Positions 1-8,699 are shown, counted from the stretch's first letter. The stretch is 49,056 nucleotides of DNA from Roseofilum halophilum BLCC-M91 (GCF_030068445.1 NZ_JAQPOK010000162.1:1-49056); one strand, 5' to 3'. Notes: a model not told the origin generated them from the sequence alone. Made by a program: numbers and translations.

Positions 1-94
1 GATGTTATGAGGTACAGTTATCGAAATTTTAAGGGTTGAGTGCCTTCCCATGAAAAGCCTGAAAAATGGGGATTATAGCGTGAAAAATGGTTTT

Positions 95-139
95 CCCATT
101 ACCAATTACCCATTACCCATTACCGCGCGAAGCGCTGTA
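95..139. repeat. Heptamer array (CCCATTA) plus GC palindrome
   Basis: About four CCCATTA or CAATTAC-like heptamers (95-124) run into the palindrome TACCGCGCGAAGCGCTGTA (121-139). The same unit occurs in the opposite orientation at 15638-15704, 47549-47580, 48888-48932 and, as the palindrome alone, at 48993-49011. It therefore belongs to a dispersed repeat family. Confidence 0.75.
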
Positions 140-154
140 TATCAAATCCGCTTG

Positions 155-173
155 TTTCGGACTGCGTCCGAAA
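155..173. repeat. Perfect 8-bp hairpin, TGC loop
   Basis: TTTCGGAC and GTCCGAAA form a perfect stem around a TGC loop. A shorter GTCC-TGC-GGAC hairpin near 25290-25300 has the same loop. There is no T-run typical of a terminator, so I treat it as an intergenic palindromic repeat. Confidence 0.7.
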
Positions 174-197
174 TTAAAAACCTAAATTAAAAACCTA

Positions 198-228
198 GGG
201 AGCAAGATGCTCCCACTCCAGTAATATC
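198..228. repeat. GCAAGATGC-core hairpin repeat, copy 1
   Basis: GGGAGCAAGATGCTCCC (7-bp stem, AGA loop) is followed by CACTCCAGTAATAT-like sequence. An equivalent copy sits at 47605-47634, and related hairpins with the same GCAAGATGC core lie at 15852-15905 and 25241-25330. Confidence 0.75.
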
Positions 229-341
229 AACCGATTGAGGGAGTGTAGGCATCTTGCCCGGTAGTTATCCCAATTGAAATGATCCATTGGCCTAGGTTGC
301 TCGGTACAATGAACAACGACTTCATCGTTGATAAAGATTCC

Positions 342-2099
342 ATGCGATCGCAGTATTCTCCCCGTCGAACCAAGATTGTTGCTACCATTGGCCCAGCTAC
401 CAGCAGTGCAGATGTGCTTCGCCAGTTGATTTTAGCAGGAGCAACCACCCTCAGACTGAATTTTTCCCACGGCAGCCACGAAGATCATCAGCGCAATATC
501 CGTCTGATCCGTCAAGTCTCCTTTGAGCTGAATCAGCCGGTGGGCATTTTACAGGACTTACAGGGGCCGAAAATTCGGTTGGGGAAATTCGAGCAAGGGT
601 CGGTGGTGCTGAAAAGGGGAGATATGTTCACCCTGACGAGCGATCGCATGTTGGGAACACAAGAGATTAGTTTTGTCAGCTACGATCGCCTGGCCGAAGA
701 AGTCCCCGTTGGGTCAACCATTCTCCTCGATGATGGTCGGGTAGAGATGAAAGTCGAAAAGATCGATCGCAATACTCATCAACTCCACTGTCGGGTGATC
801 GTTCCGGGAACTCTCTCCAACAACAAAGGGGTTAACTTTCCGGGGGTCTATCTCTCCGTTAAAGCCTTAACTGATAAAGACCGAGTCGATCTCGCTTTTG
901 GTTTAGATCAGGGCGTAGACTGGATCGCCCTCTCCTTTGTCCGTAACCCCCAAGACGTTCTCGAAATTAAGGAAATCATCTCCAATGCGGGCAAACAAGT
1001 GCCGGTGATCGTCAAAATCGAAAAACACGAGGCGATCGAACAAATGGACGCAATTCTGAGCCTATCTGATGGAGCCATGGTCGCTCGCGGAGATCTGGGA
1101 GTAGAAGTCCCTGCCGAAGACGTGCCCATGCTTCAAAAACGGCTGATCGCCACCGCTAATCGTCTTGGTATTCCCGTGATCACCGCCACCCAAATGCTCG
1201 ATAGTATGGTCAACTCTCCCCGCGCCACCCGTGCAGAAATTTCCGATGTGGCCAACGCCATCCTCGATGGAACCGATGCGGTGATGCTCTCCAACGAAAC
1301 CGCCGTCGGTAAATTCCCCGTGGAAGCCGTAGCTACTATGTCCCGCATTGCCCAACGGATCGAACAAGAACCCCATACCCGTAACGCGGATACCAATGGT
1401 CGTCAGTCCATTCCCAGCGCCATTTCCCAAGGGGTCAGCCGCATTGCCGAACAGCTCAATGCCGGGGCTATTATGACCCTCACAAAAAGTGGGGCAACGG
1501 CCCGCAATGTATCTAAGTTTCGGCCCATCGCTCCCATTTTAGCGATTACCCCACAAGTGTCTGTGGCCCGGCGTTTGCAGTTGGTTTGGGGAGTAGACAC
1601 CCTCCTCGTTCTGGATTTACCCTCCATGAATCAGACTTTTGAAGCGGCGATTAATGCCGCTCAAGAGCAACATTTACTCCAGGAAGGCGATTTAGTGGTG
1701 ATGACAGCAGGAACGTTAACCGGAGTATCGGGTTCAACGGATTTAATAAAAGTGCAAATTGTGACGGCGGTATTAGGCAAAGGAACGGGTATTGGCCAAG
1801 GCTTAGTTAGCGGTCGAGCCAGAATTGCCCATAATGGGTTAGAGGCGACCCATTTTCATCCCGGTGATATCTTAGTTGCCCCAGAAACGGGAGCTGATTT
1901 TATTGAAGCGATTCGGAAAGCGGGGGGAATTATTGTGGAAATAGATAGCACCACATCCCATGCGGCGATTATTGGCTTGCGCTTAGGCATTCCGGTAATT
2001 GTGGGGGTCGATCGAGCGACAGAGGTGATCCGCGATGGAGAGTTTGTGACGTTGGATATGGGGCGGGGTTTAGTCTATTCTGGGTCATCAAGAATGTAA
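342..2099 (+). CDS. pyk: Pyruvate kinase with C-terminal PEP-mobilising domain
   Basis: Converts phosphoenolpyruvate and ADP to pyruvate and ATP, the last step of glycolysis, in the cytosol. The N-terminus has the RTKIVATIGPAT signature and LRLNFSHG. The central barrel shows LSLSDGAMVARGDLGVE and the ATQMLDSMVNSPRATRAE active-site stretch. The last ~100 residues are a PEP-utilisers mobile domain with TSHAAIIGLRLGIPVIVG. This extra domain is known in some bacterial and cyanobacterial pyruvate kinases and makes the protein (585 aa) longer than the ~470-aa core enzyme. In-frame ATGs also exist at 279 and 309. I prefer 342 because homologues begin near RTKIVATIGP and because TACAAT at 305-310 looks like a -10 box. 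Identity is certain; the start is not. Confidence 0.93.
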   Translation: MRSQYSPRRTKIVATIGPATSSADVLRQLILAGATTLRLNFSHGSHEDHQRNIRLIRQVSFELNQPVGILQDLQGPKIRLGKFEQGSVVLKRGDMFTLTSDRMLGTQEISFVSYDRLAEEVPVGSTILLDDGRVEMKVEKIDRNTHQLHCRVIVPGTLSNNKGVNFPGVYLSVKALTDKDRVDLAFGLDQGVDWIALSFVRNPQDVLEIKEIISNAGKQVPVIVKIEKHEAIEQMDAILSLSDGAMVARGDLGVEVPAEDVPMLQKRLIATANRLGIPVITATQMLDSMVNSPRATRAEISDVANAILDGTDAVMLSNETAVGKFPVEAVATMSRIAQRIEQEPHTRNADTNGRQSIPSAISQGVSRIAEQLNAGAIMTLTKSGATARNVSKFRPIAPILAITPQVSVARRLQLVWGVDTLLVLDLPSMNQTFEAAINAAQEQHLLQEGDLVVMTAGTLTGVSGSTDLIKVQIVTAVLGKGTGIGQGLVSGRARIAHNGLEATHFHPGDILVAPETGADFIEAIRKAGGIIVEIDSTTSHAAIIGLRLGIPVIVGVDRATEVIRDGEFVTLDMGRGLVYSGSSRM

Positions 2100-2109
2100 T
2101 TAACCTGAG

Positions 2110-2270
2110 ATGGCAAAGGATATTTTTCACGAACAAGTTAAGAGGGGATTGGAAAAAGAAGGCTGGACGGTGACTGACGACCCGTTGTTTTTGAAGTGGG
2201 GAAATACAACAACCTATATTTAATGATTTACAATCCAGAGGAGGAGGTAATTCAACAATGGCTACCTTAG
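2110..2270 (+). pseudogene. xisH: xisH remnant with internal deletion
   Basis: 2110-2223 reads MAKDIFHEQVKRGLEKEGWT and continues with VTDDPLFLKWG to a TAA at 2221, which matches the XisH N-terminus (MAKDIxHxxVxxALxKDGWxITDDP). The familiar XisH C-terminus, YNPEEEVIQQWLP then TAG, lies in another phase at 2229-2270. The catalytic middle of the ~138-residue protein is missing. XisH is needed for developmentally timed excision of the fdxN element in heterocystous Nostoc/Anabaena, but XisH/XisI pairs are scattered widely in cyanobacteria. This copy cannot make a full protein. The reading of both ends comes from direct translation. Confidence 0.75.
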
Positions 2271-2419
2271 AACATTTACGCAGTGCAGTCATTCAAATAT
2301 TGGAAGAATTACACCACTATAATACTTCTCGTCAAGAAAAAGATGTTTTTTCGGAAATCATTTTGGATAAGGAACGAGATCATTATCTGTTGTTAGATGT
2401 GGGTTGGAATAGTTCTTGA
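2258..2419 (+). pseudogene. xisI: xisI remnant, 3' truncated
   Basis: The reading frame starts at 2258, overlapping the xisH relic by 13 bp as intact xisH-xisI pairs usually do. It encodes 53 residues ending in ERDHYLLLDVGWNSS before TGA at 2417. Intact XisI is ~110 aa and continues after DVGW with a conserved half that is absent here. The next gene on the opposite strand ends 13 bp downstream. The N-terminal half matches the XisI pattern well (YNTSRQEKDVFSEIILDKE). I infer a decaying pair, not a functional short variant. Confidence 0.7.
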
Positions 2420-2432
2420 AACGGTGATGTTC

Positions 2433-3155
2433 CTAAGAGTCTGAGGGGCAAAATTGAGTGACAATCTGATTTTGAAGACTTTGAACGGATTCTGAGGGCT
2501 GATCAACAGCGTAAATATATTTGAGCATATCGGATACAAGCTCTTGTTCTCCCAGATAAAGGGCTTGAGTGAGCGCAATATCGGTAGGGGTTGCGCCTTC
2601 GCGAGTTAGTTGGGTGGAAATGGCTTGCACTTGGTTGTCAATCGATAGCCGTTCTGCACCGTCTAAAATTTGAAAGGTGGCTTGCATGTAGGGACGATCG
2701 CTCACGACTTGCCAAATATAGGCAACTCCGGGTTGCAGGGGGGGAGCATCGGGGGGATAAATGATAAAGTTTTGAGCCGCAGGAATGGCAGATTCCCAGA
2801 TGATTTCTTCGGTATCGTCTCGTAAAACTTGAATGGATTGAATCACGAGATCGTCGGTTTTGGGATGCCAAAGGAAGAGGGGGCGATCGCTCCAAATCAC
2901 TTCTGGTTCTAACCATGTTAGGACTTCTAAATCGGTATCGCGGGTAGGAGAAATGGCACAAATTAACTCAACGCCACTACCCGATCGCGATCCCCCTTCT
3001 CCTTCATCTGCGGGGGGATTTAATTCGATCAAGTTACGCAGTTTTTCTGTAATCTCTGGGCTTTGGGCGGAACTGGCCATCCCATGGGTTACCATGAGTC
3101 CAGCACCGATCAAGCTCAGTAAACCCATGCGAGCGTATTGCACCATTGTAGCCAT
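2433..3155 (-). CDS. DUF928-like secreted protein
   Basis: 240 aa. Residues ~8-30 form a signal peptide (GLLSLIGAGLMVTHGMASSAQ), so the protein is probably exported to the periplasm. The core has an immunoglobulin-like, beta-rich pattern: CAISPT, then EVIWSDRPLFLWHP, then YPPDAPPLQPGVAYIWQVV. This resembles the cyanobacterial DUF928 family as I recall it. The C-terminal ~60 residues look helical. It begins 12 nt after the CHAT-CHASE2 stop and has an AAGGA ribosome site, so it is very likely co-translated with that gene. DUF928 genes are often next to CHASE2 genes in cyanobacteria, which supports a role in the same exported or sensory module. No function is known to me. Confidence 0.7.
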   Translation of the reverse strand: MATMVQYARMGLLSLIGAGLMVTHGMASSAQSPEITEKLRNLIELNPPADEGEGGSRSGSGVELICAISPTRDTDLEVLTWLEPEVIWSDRPLFLWHPKTDDLVIQSIQVLRDDTEEIIWESAIPAAQNFIIYPPDAPPLQPGVAYIWQVVSDRPYMQATFQILDGAERLSIDNQVQAISTQLTREGATPTDIALTQALYLGEQELVSDMLKYIYAVDQPSESVQSLQNQIVTQFCPSDS

Positions 3156-3167
3156 GACGAGTATTCC

Positions 3168-5597
3168 TTATTCTCGGTTGTGGATAGTCTGTGAGAGGAC
3201 AAATCCCCATACCATGATTGTAGGAAAAAACCAGGGTAAGAGGATTGCCAGGGAAACATATGCTTGTAGTGAGAGCAATCCGTAAACGATTGTTCCGATG
3301 GAGAGGGCGATCGCCGTTCGACGAACACGATAACGAGTCAAACCCACCATTAACGTGAGTCCTTTCGCCAACACAGCAGCCATCAGAGTCACCCACAGAT
3401 CGGGAATGGGAACCACTAACCGATTTTTCAGCAGATGATCGAGCATATACCCATGTACCTCTCCTCCCGTGAGCAAATTCTGGTTTGTCCAATATTCAAA
3501 CGCAGCCGGAGGAGGGCTAAGATTATCACCACCGGGGGTAATTCCCGCTTCATCATAGCCTCCCGGCGCAATAATCACGACGGCATCAGCTAGGGTTTCT
3601 GGGGTGGGGGGAGGTTGACAATAATGATCGTCCCGATTTTGCCCGTAGTCAGATTGTTCTAAAAGCTGCCAAGCCGTAAGACAGGAATAGACTTGGGAAG
3701 GGGGGAGAGAGTAATCAATAATCGGATGTAACCACATTTGCTTGAGAGGATAGGAAAATGCAGTAATAGGGGAAGTTTGGGCAGTTGCGGGGAGGGGATT
3801 GGGGTACTGAGACAGATAGGATAAAATTTGTTGCTCGAAGTTTTGCTGACTGTTGAGATCGGGTTGGGGTGGGTTGCGATCGCCATAGATCGTGAAAGAA
3901 TGGGAGAGAGCCAGGAGATAGGAAAAGGGCAAGGGAATAGCGGGAGTTTGGGGAATATGCAATTGCATGTAGCCCTGTTTAAAGATGTTGAGTCGTCCCT
4001 GTAAACTCCAATTGGGATCGGCTATTTCAGGCAAGACACCGATCCAGCCTTGGCGCGGATCGCGTTTGCTGACGAAGGTAAACCAAGTTTGCCGATCTTG
4101 AACGGCAGTTTGTAGGGTTTGAGACAAGATGGTGTCGCTGCTGCCATTGCCTAGGTTCTGATGGGGGCGATCGAGGAGATAATCGATACCAATAACGTTG
4201 ACGTTGAGTTCCGTCAGTCGCTCGATCAGTTGTGCGAGATAGGTGCGATTCATGGGAACTGGGCTAGAAATTCCGGCTTTAGCGATCGATTGATTGTCGA
4301 TTTGGATCAATACCACGGATGGGTTGGGAGTGGGTTCGATTTGTTGGGTGAGGTGACGATAGCGTGCTTGTATTCCCATGCGCTGATTCAGGAGCCAAGT
4401 TTGCAGGGGAAAGAGACAACTGAGGGTGGTAAAGGTGGCTAATGTAGCAGTTTCCCATCGGTTGGGTATCCATTGTTTCAGGTGTTCTTGCCAGCCAAAG
4501 GGTTGAAGGTGAAAGAGTTCTGCTTCTGGGTGGGTGAAGAGGGAGGGAACGAGGTAGGCGCTGGGATAGGTGAGGCGTTTTTCCTGTTGTTTGAGGTAGT
4601 GGGAGGCTTGGAATAAGGCTTGATAAACGGTGTCAAATTGGGTGAGGTGTTTGATAAATTGGAGCAGGAATTCTTGGGCGACGCGGTTGTGAATAGGTTC
4701 GCGCATGACGGCAACTTGATTTAAGCCCAGGTTGATCAGGGATTGGGCGATCGCCAAACCGCTACAGGAGTTGAAAATGGCAAATTGTAAGCCTCTAGTT
4801 TTTGCCAGATGCAGGGATTCGCTGATGTCGTGAATGGAGAGGGAAACCCCTGGGGCGATCGCCAATTCCCCGCCAGTTAAGGCAGTTTCGTTGCTATGTC
4901 CAGCAAAAAAGAGAACATCCCATCCCCGTGGATCGGCGATCGCCTGACAAATCTCATGTTTGAGGTGCTGAATATCCTCTTTTCCCGTCCATCCCACAAA
5001 CTCCACCGTAGCCAGTCGAGACAGGGAAGTAACCGCCGTGCGATCGCCTTCAAATTCCAATCCCGTATCATCCCCTAAAATCGCCAATACCCTCGCTTTT
5101 CTGCGCCGAGGATAAACCGGTTCATGGGCAATATTTCCCGGAGTTCGCACCAAACAAATCGAATTAGCTGCCCCTAAATCCGTACCAATTTCCCACGTTT
5201 CCCAAGGCAACCTCGCCAAATCTAAGGGCGTACAAGTCAAGCATACCATCAGGGGTTGAGAACACTTCACCGCCGTCGTTGCCAACTGTCGGCGAATCGC
5301 GACTAACTCCGGAGAGAGCAACCAATAATGAAATTGATCCAGTAATTCCGCCTCCGCTTGTACCAACAAAGAGCGCCAATCTTCCGACGGTTTAGACACC
5401 TGTCCCCGCTTAACAACCTTGCCCCGCAATTGCCGATAAAACTGTAAATAAGTTTCTTGCCATCGTTGATAACTCTCGGACAAATTCGCCGGATAAGGTA
5501 ATTCCGTCGATAGAGTTTGTCCTTCTCCCCAAGTCAGCTCAAAGTCACAAACTTGGTTCACTTGTCGGACGCGCAGTTTATAGACTTGGGAAAACAT
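3168..5597 (-). CDS. CHAT-CHASE2 protein (caspase-like domain plus extracytoplasmic sensor)
   Basis: Long membrane protein; positions here are numbered from the in-frame TTG at 5612 (814 aa; subtract 5 for the ATG start). Residues ~120-370 look like a CHAT domain, the caspase-related peptidase fold, with the expected dyad His239 (FFAGHS) and Cys283 (FNSCSG). One transmembrane helix follows at ~388-407. An extracytoplasmic CHASE2 domain spans ~410-735 (VVLIQIDNQSIAKAGISSPV, VNVIGIDYLLDRP, and VVIIAPGGYDEAG late in the domain). Three helices close the protein (~740-808). The likely topology is an inside peptidase and an outside sensor, but the signal and substrate are unknown. I chose ATG 5597 because the TTG lies inside a heptamer repeat. 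The gene is followed 12 nt later by the DUF928-like gene. Confidence 0.8.
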   Translation of the reverse strand: MFSQVYKLRVRQVNQVCDFELTWGEGQTLSTELPYPANLSESYQRWQETYLQFYRQLRGKVVKRGQVSKPSEDWRSLLVQAEAELLDQFHYWLLSPELVAIRRQLATTAVKCSQPLMVCLTCTPLDLARLPWETWEIGTDLGAANSICLVRTPGNIAHEPVYPRRRKARVLAILGDDTGLEFEGDRTAVTSLSRLATVEFVGWTGKEDIQHLKHEICQAIADPRGWDVLFFAGHSNETALTGGELAIAPGVSLSIHDISESLHLAKTRGLQFAIFNSCSGLAIAQSLINLGLNQVAVMREPIHNRVAQEFLLQFIKHLTQFDTVYQALFQASHYLKQQEKRLTYPSAYLVPSLFTHPEAELFHLQPFGWQEHLKQWIPNRWETATLATFTTLSCLFPLQTWLLNQRMGIQARYRHLTQQIEPTPNPSVVLIQIDNQSIAKAGISSPVPMNRTYLAQLIERLTELNVNVIGIDYLLDRPHQNLGNGSSDTILSQTLQTAVQDRQTWFTFVSKRDPRQGWIGVLPEIADPNWSLQGRLNIFKQGYMQLHIPQTPAIPLPFSYLLALSHSFTIYGDRNPPQPDLNSQQNFEQQILSYLSQYPNPLPATAQTSPITAFSYPLKQMWLHPIIDYSLPPSQVYSCLTAWQLLEQSDYGQNRDDHYCQPPPTPETLADAVVIIAPGGYDEAGITPGGDNLSPPPAAFEYWTNQNLLTGGEVHGYMLDHLLKNRLVVPIPDLWVTLMAAVLAKGLTLMVGLTRYRVRRTAIALSIGTIVYGLLSLQAYVSLAILLPWFFPTIMVWGFVLSQTIHNRE

Positions 5598-5602
5598 GAA
5601 TT

Positions 5603-5643
5603 CAATTAACAATTAACAATTAACAATTAACAATTAACAATTA
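5603..5643. repeat. CAATTAA heptamer tandem repeat
   Basis: Five full CAATTAA units plus a partial sixth. The array spans the junction of two minus-strand genes. The histidine kinase stop codon (5634-5636) and its last residues lie inside it, and the CHAT-CHASE2 ATG (5597) is only 5 nt beyond it. This is an STRR-type heptanucleotide repeat known from cyanobacteria. Confidence 0.9.
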
Positions 5644-7658
5644 CTCCCTCCGCTTCCCTCTAGGGGTAGCTCAATAATAAACTCAGTTCCCTCTCCTGGA
5701 ATTGAATGACACTTCAATTTTCCTCCACAGCGATCCACAATAATAGAATAACTGATCGACAAGCCCAAACCCGTTCCACTCCCTACTGGCTTAGTCGTAA
5801 AAAAGGGATCAAAAATCTTGTTCTTAACCTCCTCACTCATGCCACACCCATTATCCGAAATAGTGATTTTGACTGAAGAGCGATCGCCACATTCTGTTTT
5901 TAACACAATTTGCGGAAGTTTAGCATTCTCCGTATCCTGTCTTAACTCATCCAACGCATAAATCGCATTATCAATCAAGCTTAAAAACACCTGATTTAAT
6001 TGACTCGGATCGCAGATAATCCAAGGCAAATCCGCATAGTTTTCAACAAGATAAATTTCTCTTTTTAGAATTTTACCTTCTTGAATCTGCTCTTGCATCT
6101 TATGTTGTAAAATCAACAAAGTTGATTCTATATTTTCATGAAGATTGACTTTTTTGATCCCTGTTTCATCCAACCGAGAAAACGTTCTGAGTCCTCGAAC
6201 AATTACACTGATTCGTTCTGCTCCTGCCTTAATTGAAGTTAATAAATGTAGGAAATCTTGAGCTAAAAAATCAAAATCTATATCAGACAAAGCTGCGGCA
6301 ATATTATCCGTTTGACTTGGATATTCTTTTTGATAGATATCAATCAAGTATAACAAGTCATCCACATAATGAATCGCCGGTTCAATATTCGCATAAATAA
6401 AATTGACTGGATTGTTAAACTCATGGGCAATACCCGCCACCATTTGCCCTAAACTCGACATTTTTTCTGACTGGATGAGTTGAGATTCAGTCAAGTAAAG
6501 TTTTTCTAACGTCTCTTCCAACTCTTCTACTTTTATTTTTAACGCCTCATCCCTATTTTTTAATTTTTTTGCCATACGATTAAAGGACTTAGACAACCGG
6601 TCTAACTCATCATTATAAAGCACAGGTAACTTAACCCATAAATCATCATTAGCCAATTGTTCAGTTGCTTTCGTGACTGAGCGAATCCGAAGAGCTATTA
6701 AGCTAGAAACAAAATAACCCACAAGTATGGCAATCACCGATCCTACCAAACAAAATACAACCAGTCCAATTAAAAAATTTCGTTTAGCTTTTTCTAAAGA
6801 ATCTAGAGGAGCAAGAATGACCAATTGTAATTGAGACTGATTAATTCCTGAGATAGGAACTGTCCTCCCTAGGTAAGAGCGATCGCCAATTTTTACGATC
6901 GACTGATGAAAATTATTTACGGAGTTTTCCGAAGGAGGGAGCCAGACAAAATTTTCAGCTCCTAATAAACTAGAAGCAATAATTTTATTGTTTTGGAAGA
7001 CAACTATTGATTCATTGATTTGTTCAGTCAAACCATTTAAAAAATTATAATTCATCACACGCCCAATAATCACTCCACCAATTATTCCTTGATTAGATTT
7101 GATCGGGGCAGTGCTAATTAAAATCGATCGATCGTTTTCGTTTTCATTTTCGTTTTCTGCATTTATTATTGTGGAAATGCTGACTCCATTCATGGACTGT
7201 GAAACCGGCATTTCATTGTTAATTTTAGAGTCGCTAAGACTATTAAGTTTTAAATTAACTAATGATTTCCCTCCAACATCAATAACTTGAACGAGATCGA
7301 GTTCTAATAAAAGCTTTAAGGGTAATAAATGTTGTAGCAATATGGTTGTGTTAGCATCTTCAACTCCTTGACGCACTTTTTCTGATTCGACAGCAAGTTT
7401 GGTATTTAAACGCAATTTTTCAGTTTCATTGTGGAATTGCTGTAGCATCAATGCTGATACACTTTGCAGTTCTGCCAGTTGCCTTTTTTCTAAGTGTTTT
7501 AAAAAGTAATAACCAATACCAACTGTCCCCAAAATCCATAATCCTAGGAAGACACAAACAAATGGAACACTGATTTTCTGCTGTAACGGTAACTTTGAGT
7601 ACGTTCTAAACAGTAAATTTTTTGTCCAAAAGTTGGAGGGGTTTTCACTGGCAATCAT
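5634..7658 (-). CDS. Membrane sensor histidine kinase (Cache-like, HAMP, HisKA, HATPase)
   Basis: 674 aa. Transmembrane helix 1 at ~31-54, a periplasmic sensor of about 240 residues, helix 2 at ~294-318, HAMP ~318-372, a coiled coil ~372-400, then the kinase core. The phospho-accepting His412 is in GIAHEFNNPVNFI, followed by an N box (LIDNAIYALDEL), G1 (DNGCGMS), F box (FDPFFTTKP) and G2 (GTGLGLSIS). It should autophosphorylate in response to a ligand. No response regulator is in the window, so its partner is elsewhere. The sensor contains a low-complexity ENENENEN run (about 168-175) from a GTTTTC-type repeat. It sits between the PstS-like lipoprotein and CHAT-CHASE2 on the same strand, so the lipoprotein is a plausible ligand presenter. 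Its stop lies in a heptamer array. Confidence 0.92.
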   Translation of the reverse strand: MIASENPSNFWTKNLLFRTYSKLPLQQKISVPFVCVFLGLWILGTVGIGYYFLKHLEKRQLAELQSVSALMLQQFHNETEKLRLNTKLAVESEKVRQGVEDANTTILLQHLLPLKLLLELDLVQVIDVGGKSLVNLKLNSLSDSKINNEMPVSQSMNGVSISTIINAENENENENDRSILISTAPIKSNQGIIGGVIIGRVMNYNFLNGLTEQINESIVVFQNNKIIASSLLGAENFVWLPPSENSVNNFHQSIVKIGDRSYLGRTVPISGINQSQLQLVILAPLDSLEKAKRNFLIGLVVFCLVGSVIAILVGYFVSSLIALRIRSVTKATEQLANDDLWVKLPVLYNDELDRLSKSFNRMAKKLKNRDEALKIKVEELEETLEKLYLTESQLIQSEKMSSLGQMVAGIAHEFNNPVNFIYANIEPAIHYVDDLLYLIDIYQKEYPSQTDNIAAALSDIDFDFLAQDFLHLLTSIKAGAERISVIVRGLRTFSRLDETGIKKVNLHENIESTLLILQHKMQEQIQEGKILKREIYLVENYADLPWIICDPSQLNQVFLSLIDNAIYALDELRQDTENAKLPQIVLKTECGDRSSVKITISDNGCGMSEEVKNKIFDPFFTTKPVGSGTGLGLSISYSIIVDRCGGKLKCHSIPGEGTEFIIELPLEGSGGSNC

Positions 7659-7729
7659 TGCAAAAAGGGGGAGTTGGGAGATTTGAGGGTGACTCTAGTT
7701 ATCAGTATAGCGCTACTGATCTTTCTTTT

Positions 7730-7768
7730 CTATCGGTAATCAATACGTTTATACTTAAAGCCTTCCAT
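7730..7768 (-). CDS. Possible 12-residue leader peptide upstream of the histidine kinase
   Basis: On the minus strand an AGGAGG (7776-7781) lies 7 nt before an ATG that opens MEGFKYKRIDYR and a TAG. This is the strongest Shine-Dalgarno arrangement I noticed in the window, yet it precedes only a 12-codon frame in the 133-nt gap between the PstS-like gene and the kinase. It could be a translated leader, a decayed gene start, or chance. No function is claimed. Confidence 0.3.
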   Translation of the reverse strand: MEGFKYKRIDYR

Positions 7769-7791
7769 TGGGTTGCCTCCTGCACAATTTC

Positions 7792-8658
7792 CTATGGGGA
7801 TTGAGATTCAGCGTTAAAGAACACATATCCATTAGATTTCAAGATTTCTTGAGCTTCTGGAGTCGATATAAAATTAATAAAATCTTCAGTTGCTGGTTGG
7901 ACTCGATCTGGGAAAACAATCCCAATGATTTGAATCATCTTATAGTTGCCATTCTGAATATTATCTATAGTGGGAGCAATCCGATCCAGCGTGAGAATTG
8001 TGACGGGAAATTCTTTCAGTTTTTGGGATTGGGCAATGACACCAATGCTGTAAGGTATAATGGCGACTCCTTCTAAGACTTCCTCATCCTCTTCAAATAA
8101 GATGGCTTGGGGTTTTATTTTCAGGTCTTGTCCTAAATAATGTTTTCGTAACAGTTGTTTGTCGGTTTCGTCTTCGGGGATATCGATAATTACAATTTCG
8201 CCGTCTACACTGCCCAATTGTTTCCAATTGGTAATTAGACCACTGTAGATCTGTTTAATGGCATCACTGCTTAAGTTGTTGAGGTCTTTTACCTGTTGAT
8301 TGACAATCAAGACTAATGGATTGCGAACCAAGGGCAGATACTGAAGGGCTTCTTTTTTTTCTGCGGGGGTTAGAGGTCTACTAATTGCTCCAATATCAAT
8401 TACATTATCTCGCAGGCTACTGAGTCCGCCACGACTTTGACTACTGGGCATAAAGACAATTTCAACATTGTCTTGCTGTTGCTCGTAAGCGTCTGCCAAG
8501 AGTTCTAAAAGGGGATAGGCTTCGGAAGACCCCCCGATTTTGATGGTACTCTGGGAAGATAAAGGGCGATCGCCATCAGGGACATTAGCCGTACAGCTCA
8601 TTAACATGGCTCCAACGATGATGCCGATCCATCCGATCTTAACGCTCTTGAGCTGCAT
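7792..8658 (-). CDS. PstS-like substrate-binding lipoprotein
   Basis: 288 aa. The N-terminus is a lipoprotein signal with lipobox LMSC (Cys22), so it is probably lipid-anchored outside the cytoplasmic membrane. The mature part is a PBP-like domain of the phosphate-binding class: IKIGGSSEAYPLLELLADAYEQ, SSQSRGGLSSLRDNVIDIGAISRPL, and the late IPYSIGVIAQS. No pstC, pstA or pstB is nearby, so a transport role is doubtful. Its position just upstream of a histidine kinase suggests it presents an anion or another ligand to the kinase; that is inference. It could also be an orphan PstS-family protein of unrelated function. Confidence 0.82.
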   Translation of the reverse strand: MQLKSVKIGWIGIIVGAMLMSCTANVPDGDRPLSSQSTIKIGGSSEAYPLLELLADAYEQQQDNVEIVFMPSSQSRGGLSSLRDNVIDIGAISRPLTPAEKKEALQYLPLVRNPLVLIVNQQVKDLNNLSSDAIKQIYSGLITNWKQLGSVDGEIVIIDIPEDETDKQLLRKHYLGQDLKIKPQAILFEEDEEVLEGVAIIPYSIGVIAQSQKLKEFPVTILTLDRIAPTIDNIQNGNYKMIQIIGIVFPDRVQPATEDFINFISTPEAQEILKSNGYVFFNAESQSP

Positions 8659-8699
8659 ACCCTATATCCATGGCGTGACTGATGACTAACAGGGGTGAT

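Larger units (their letters stand above)
1..341. other. Repeat-filled intergenic region before pyk
   Basis: No gene is visible here. The stretch holds two copies of TGAAAAATGG (60-69 and 81-90), a heptamer array joined to a GC palindrome (95-139), a perfect 8-bp hairpin (155-173), a 13-bp tandem duplication AAATTAAAAACCT (171-183 and 184-196), a GCAAGATGC-core hairpin (198-214) and a degenerate version of the same core near 249-257. TACAAT at 305-310 resembles a cyanobacterial -10 box and would give a transcript reaching the preferred pyk start at 342. Confidence 0.6.

Noticed and set aside
1062-1430. A 122-aa minus-strand frame inside pyk
   Set aside because: It is the antisense shadow of a highly conserved enzyme with no homologue-like features.
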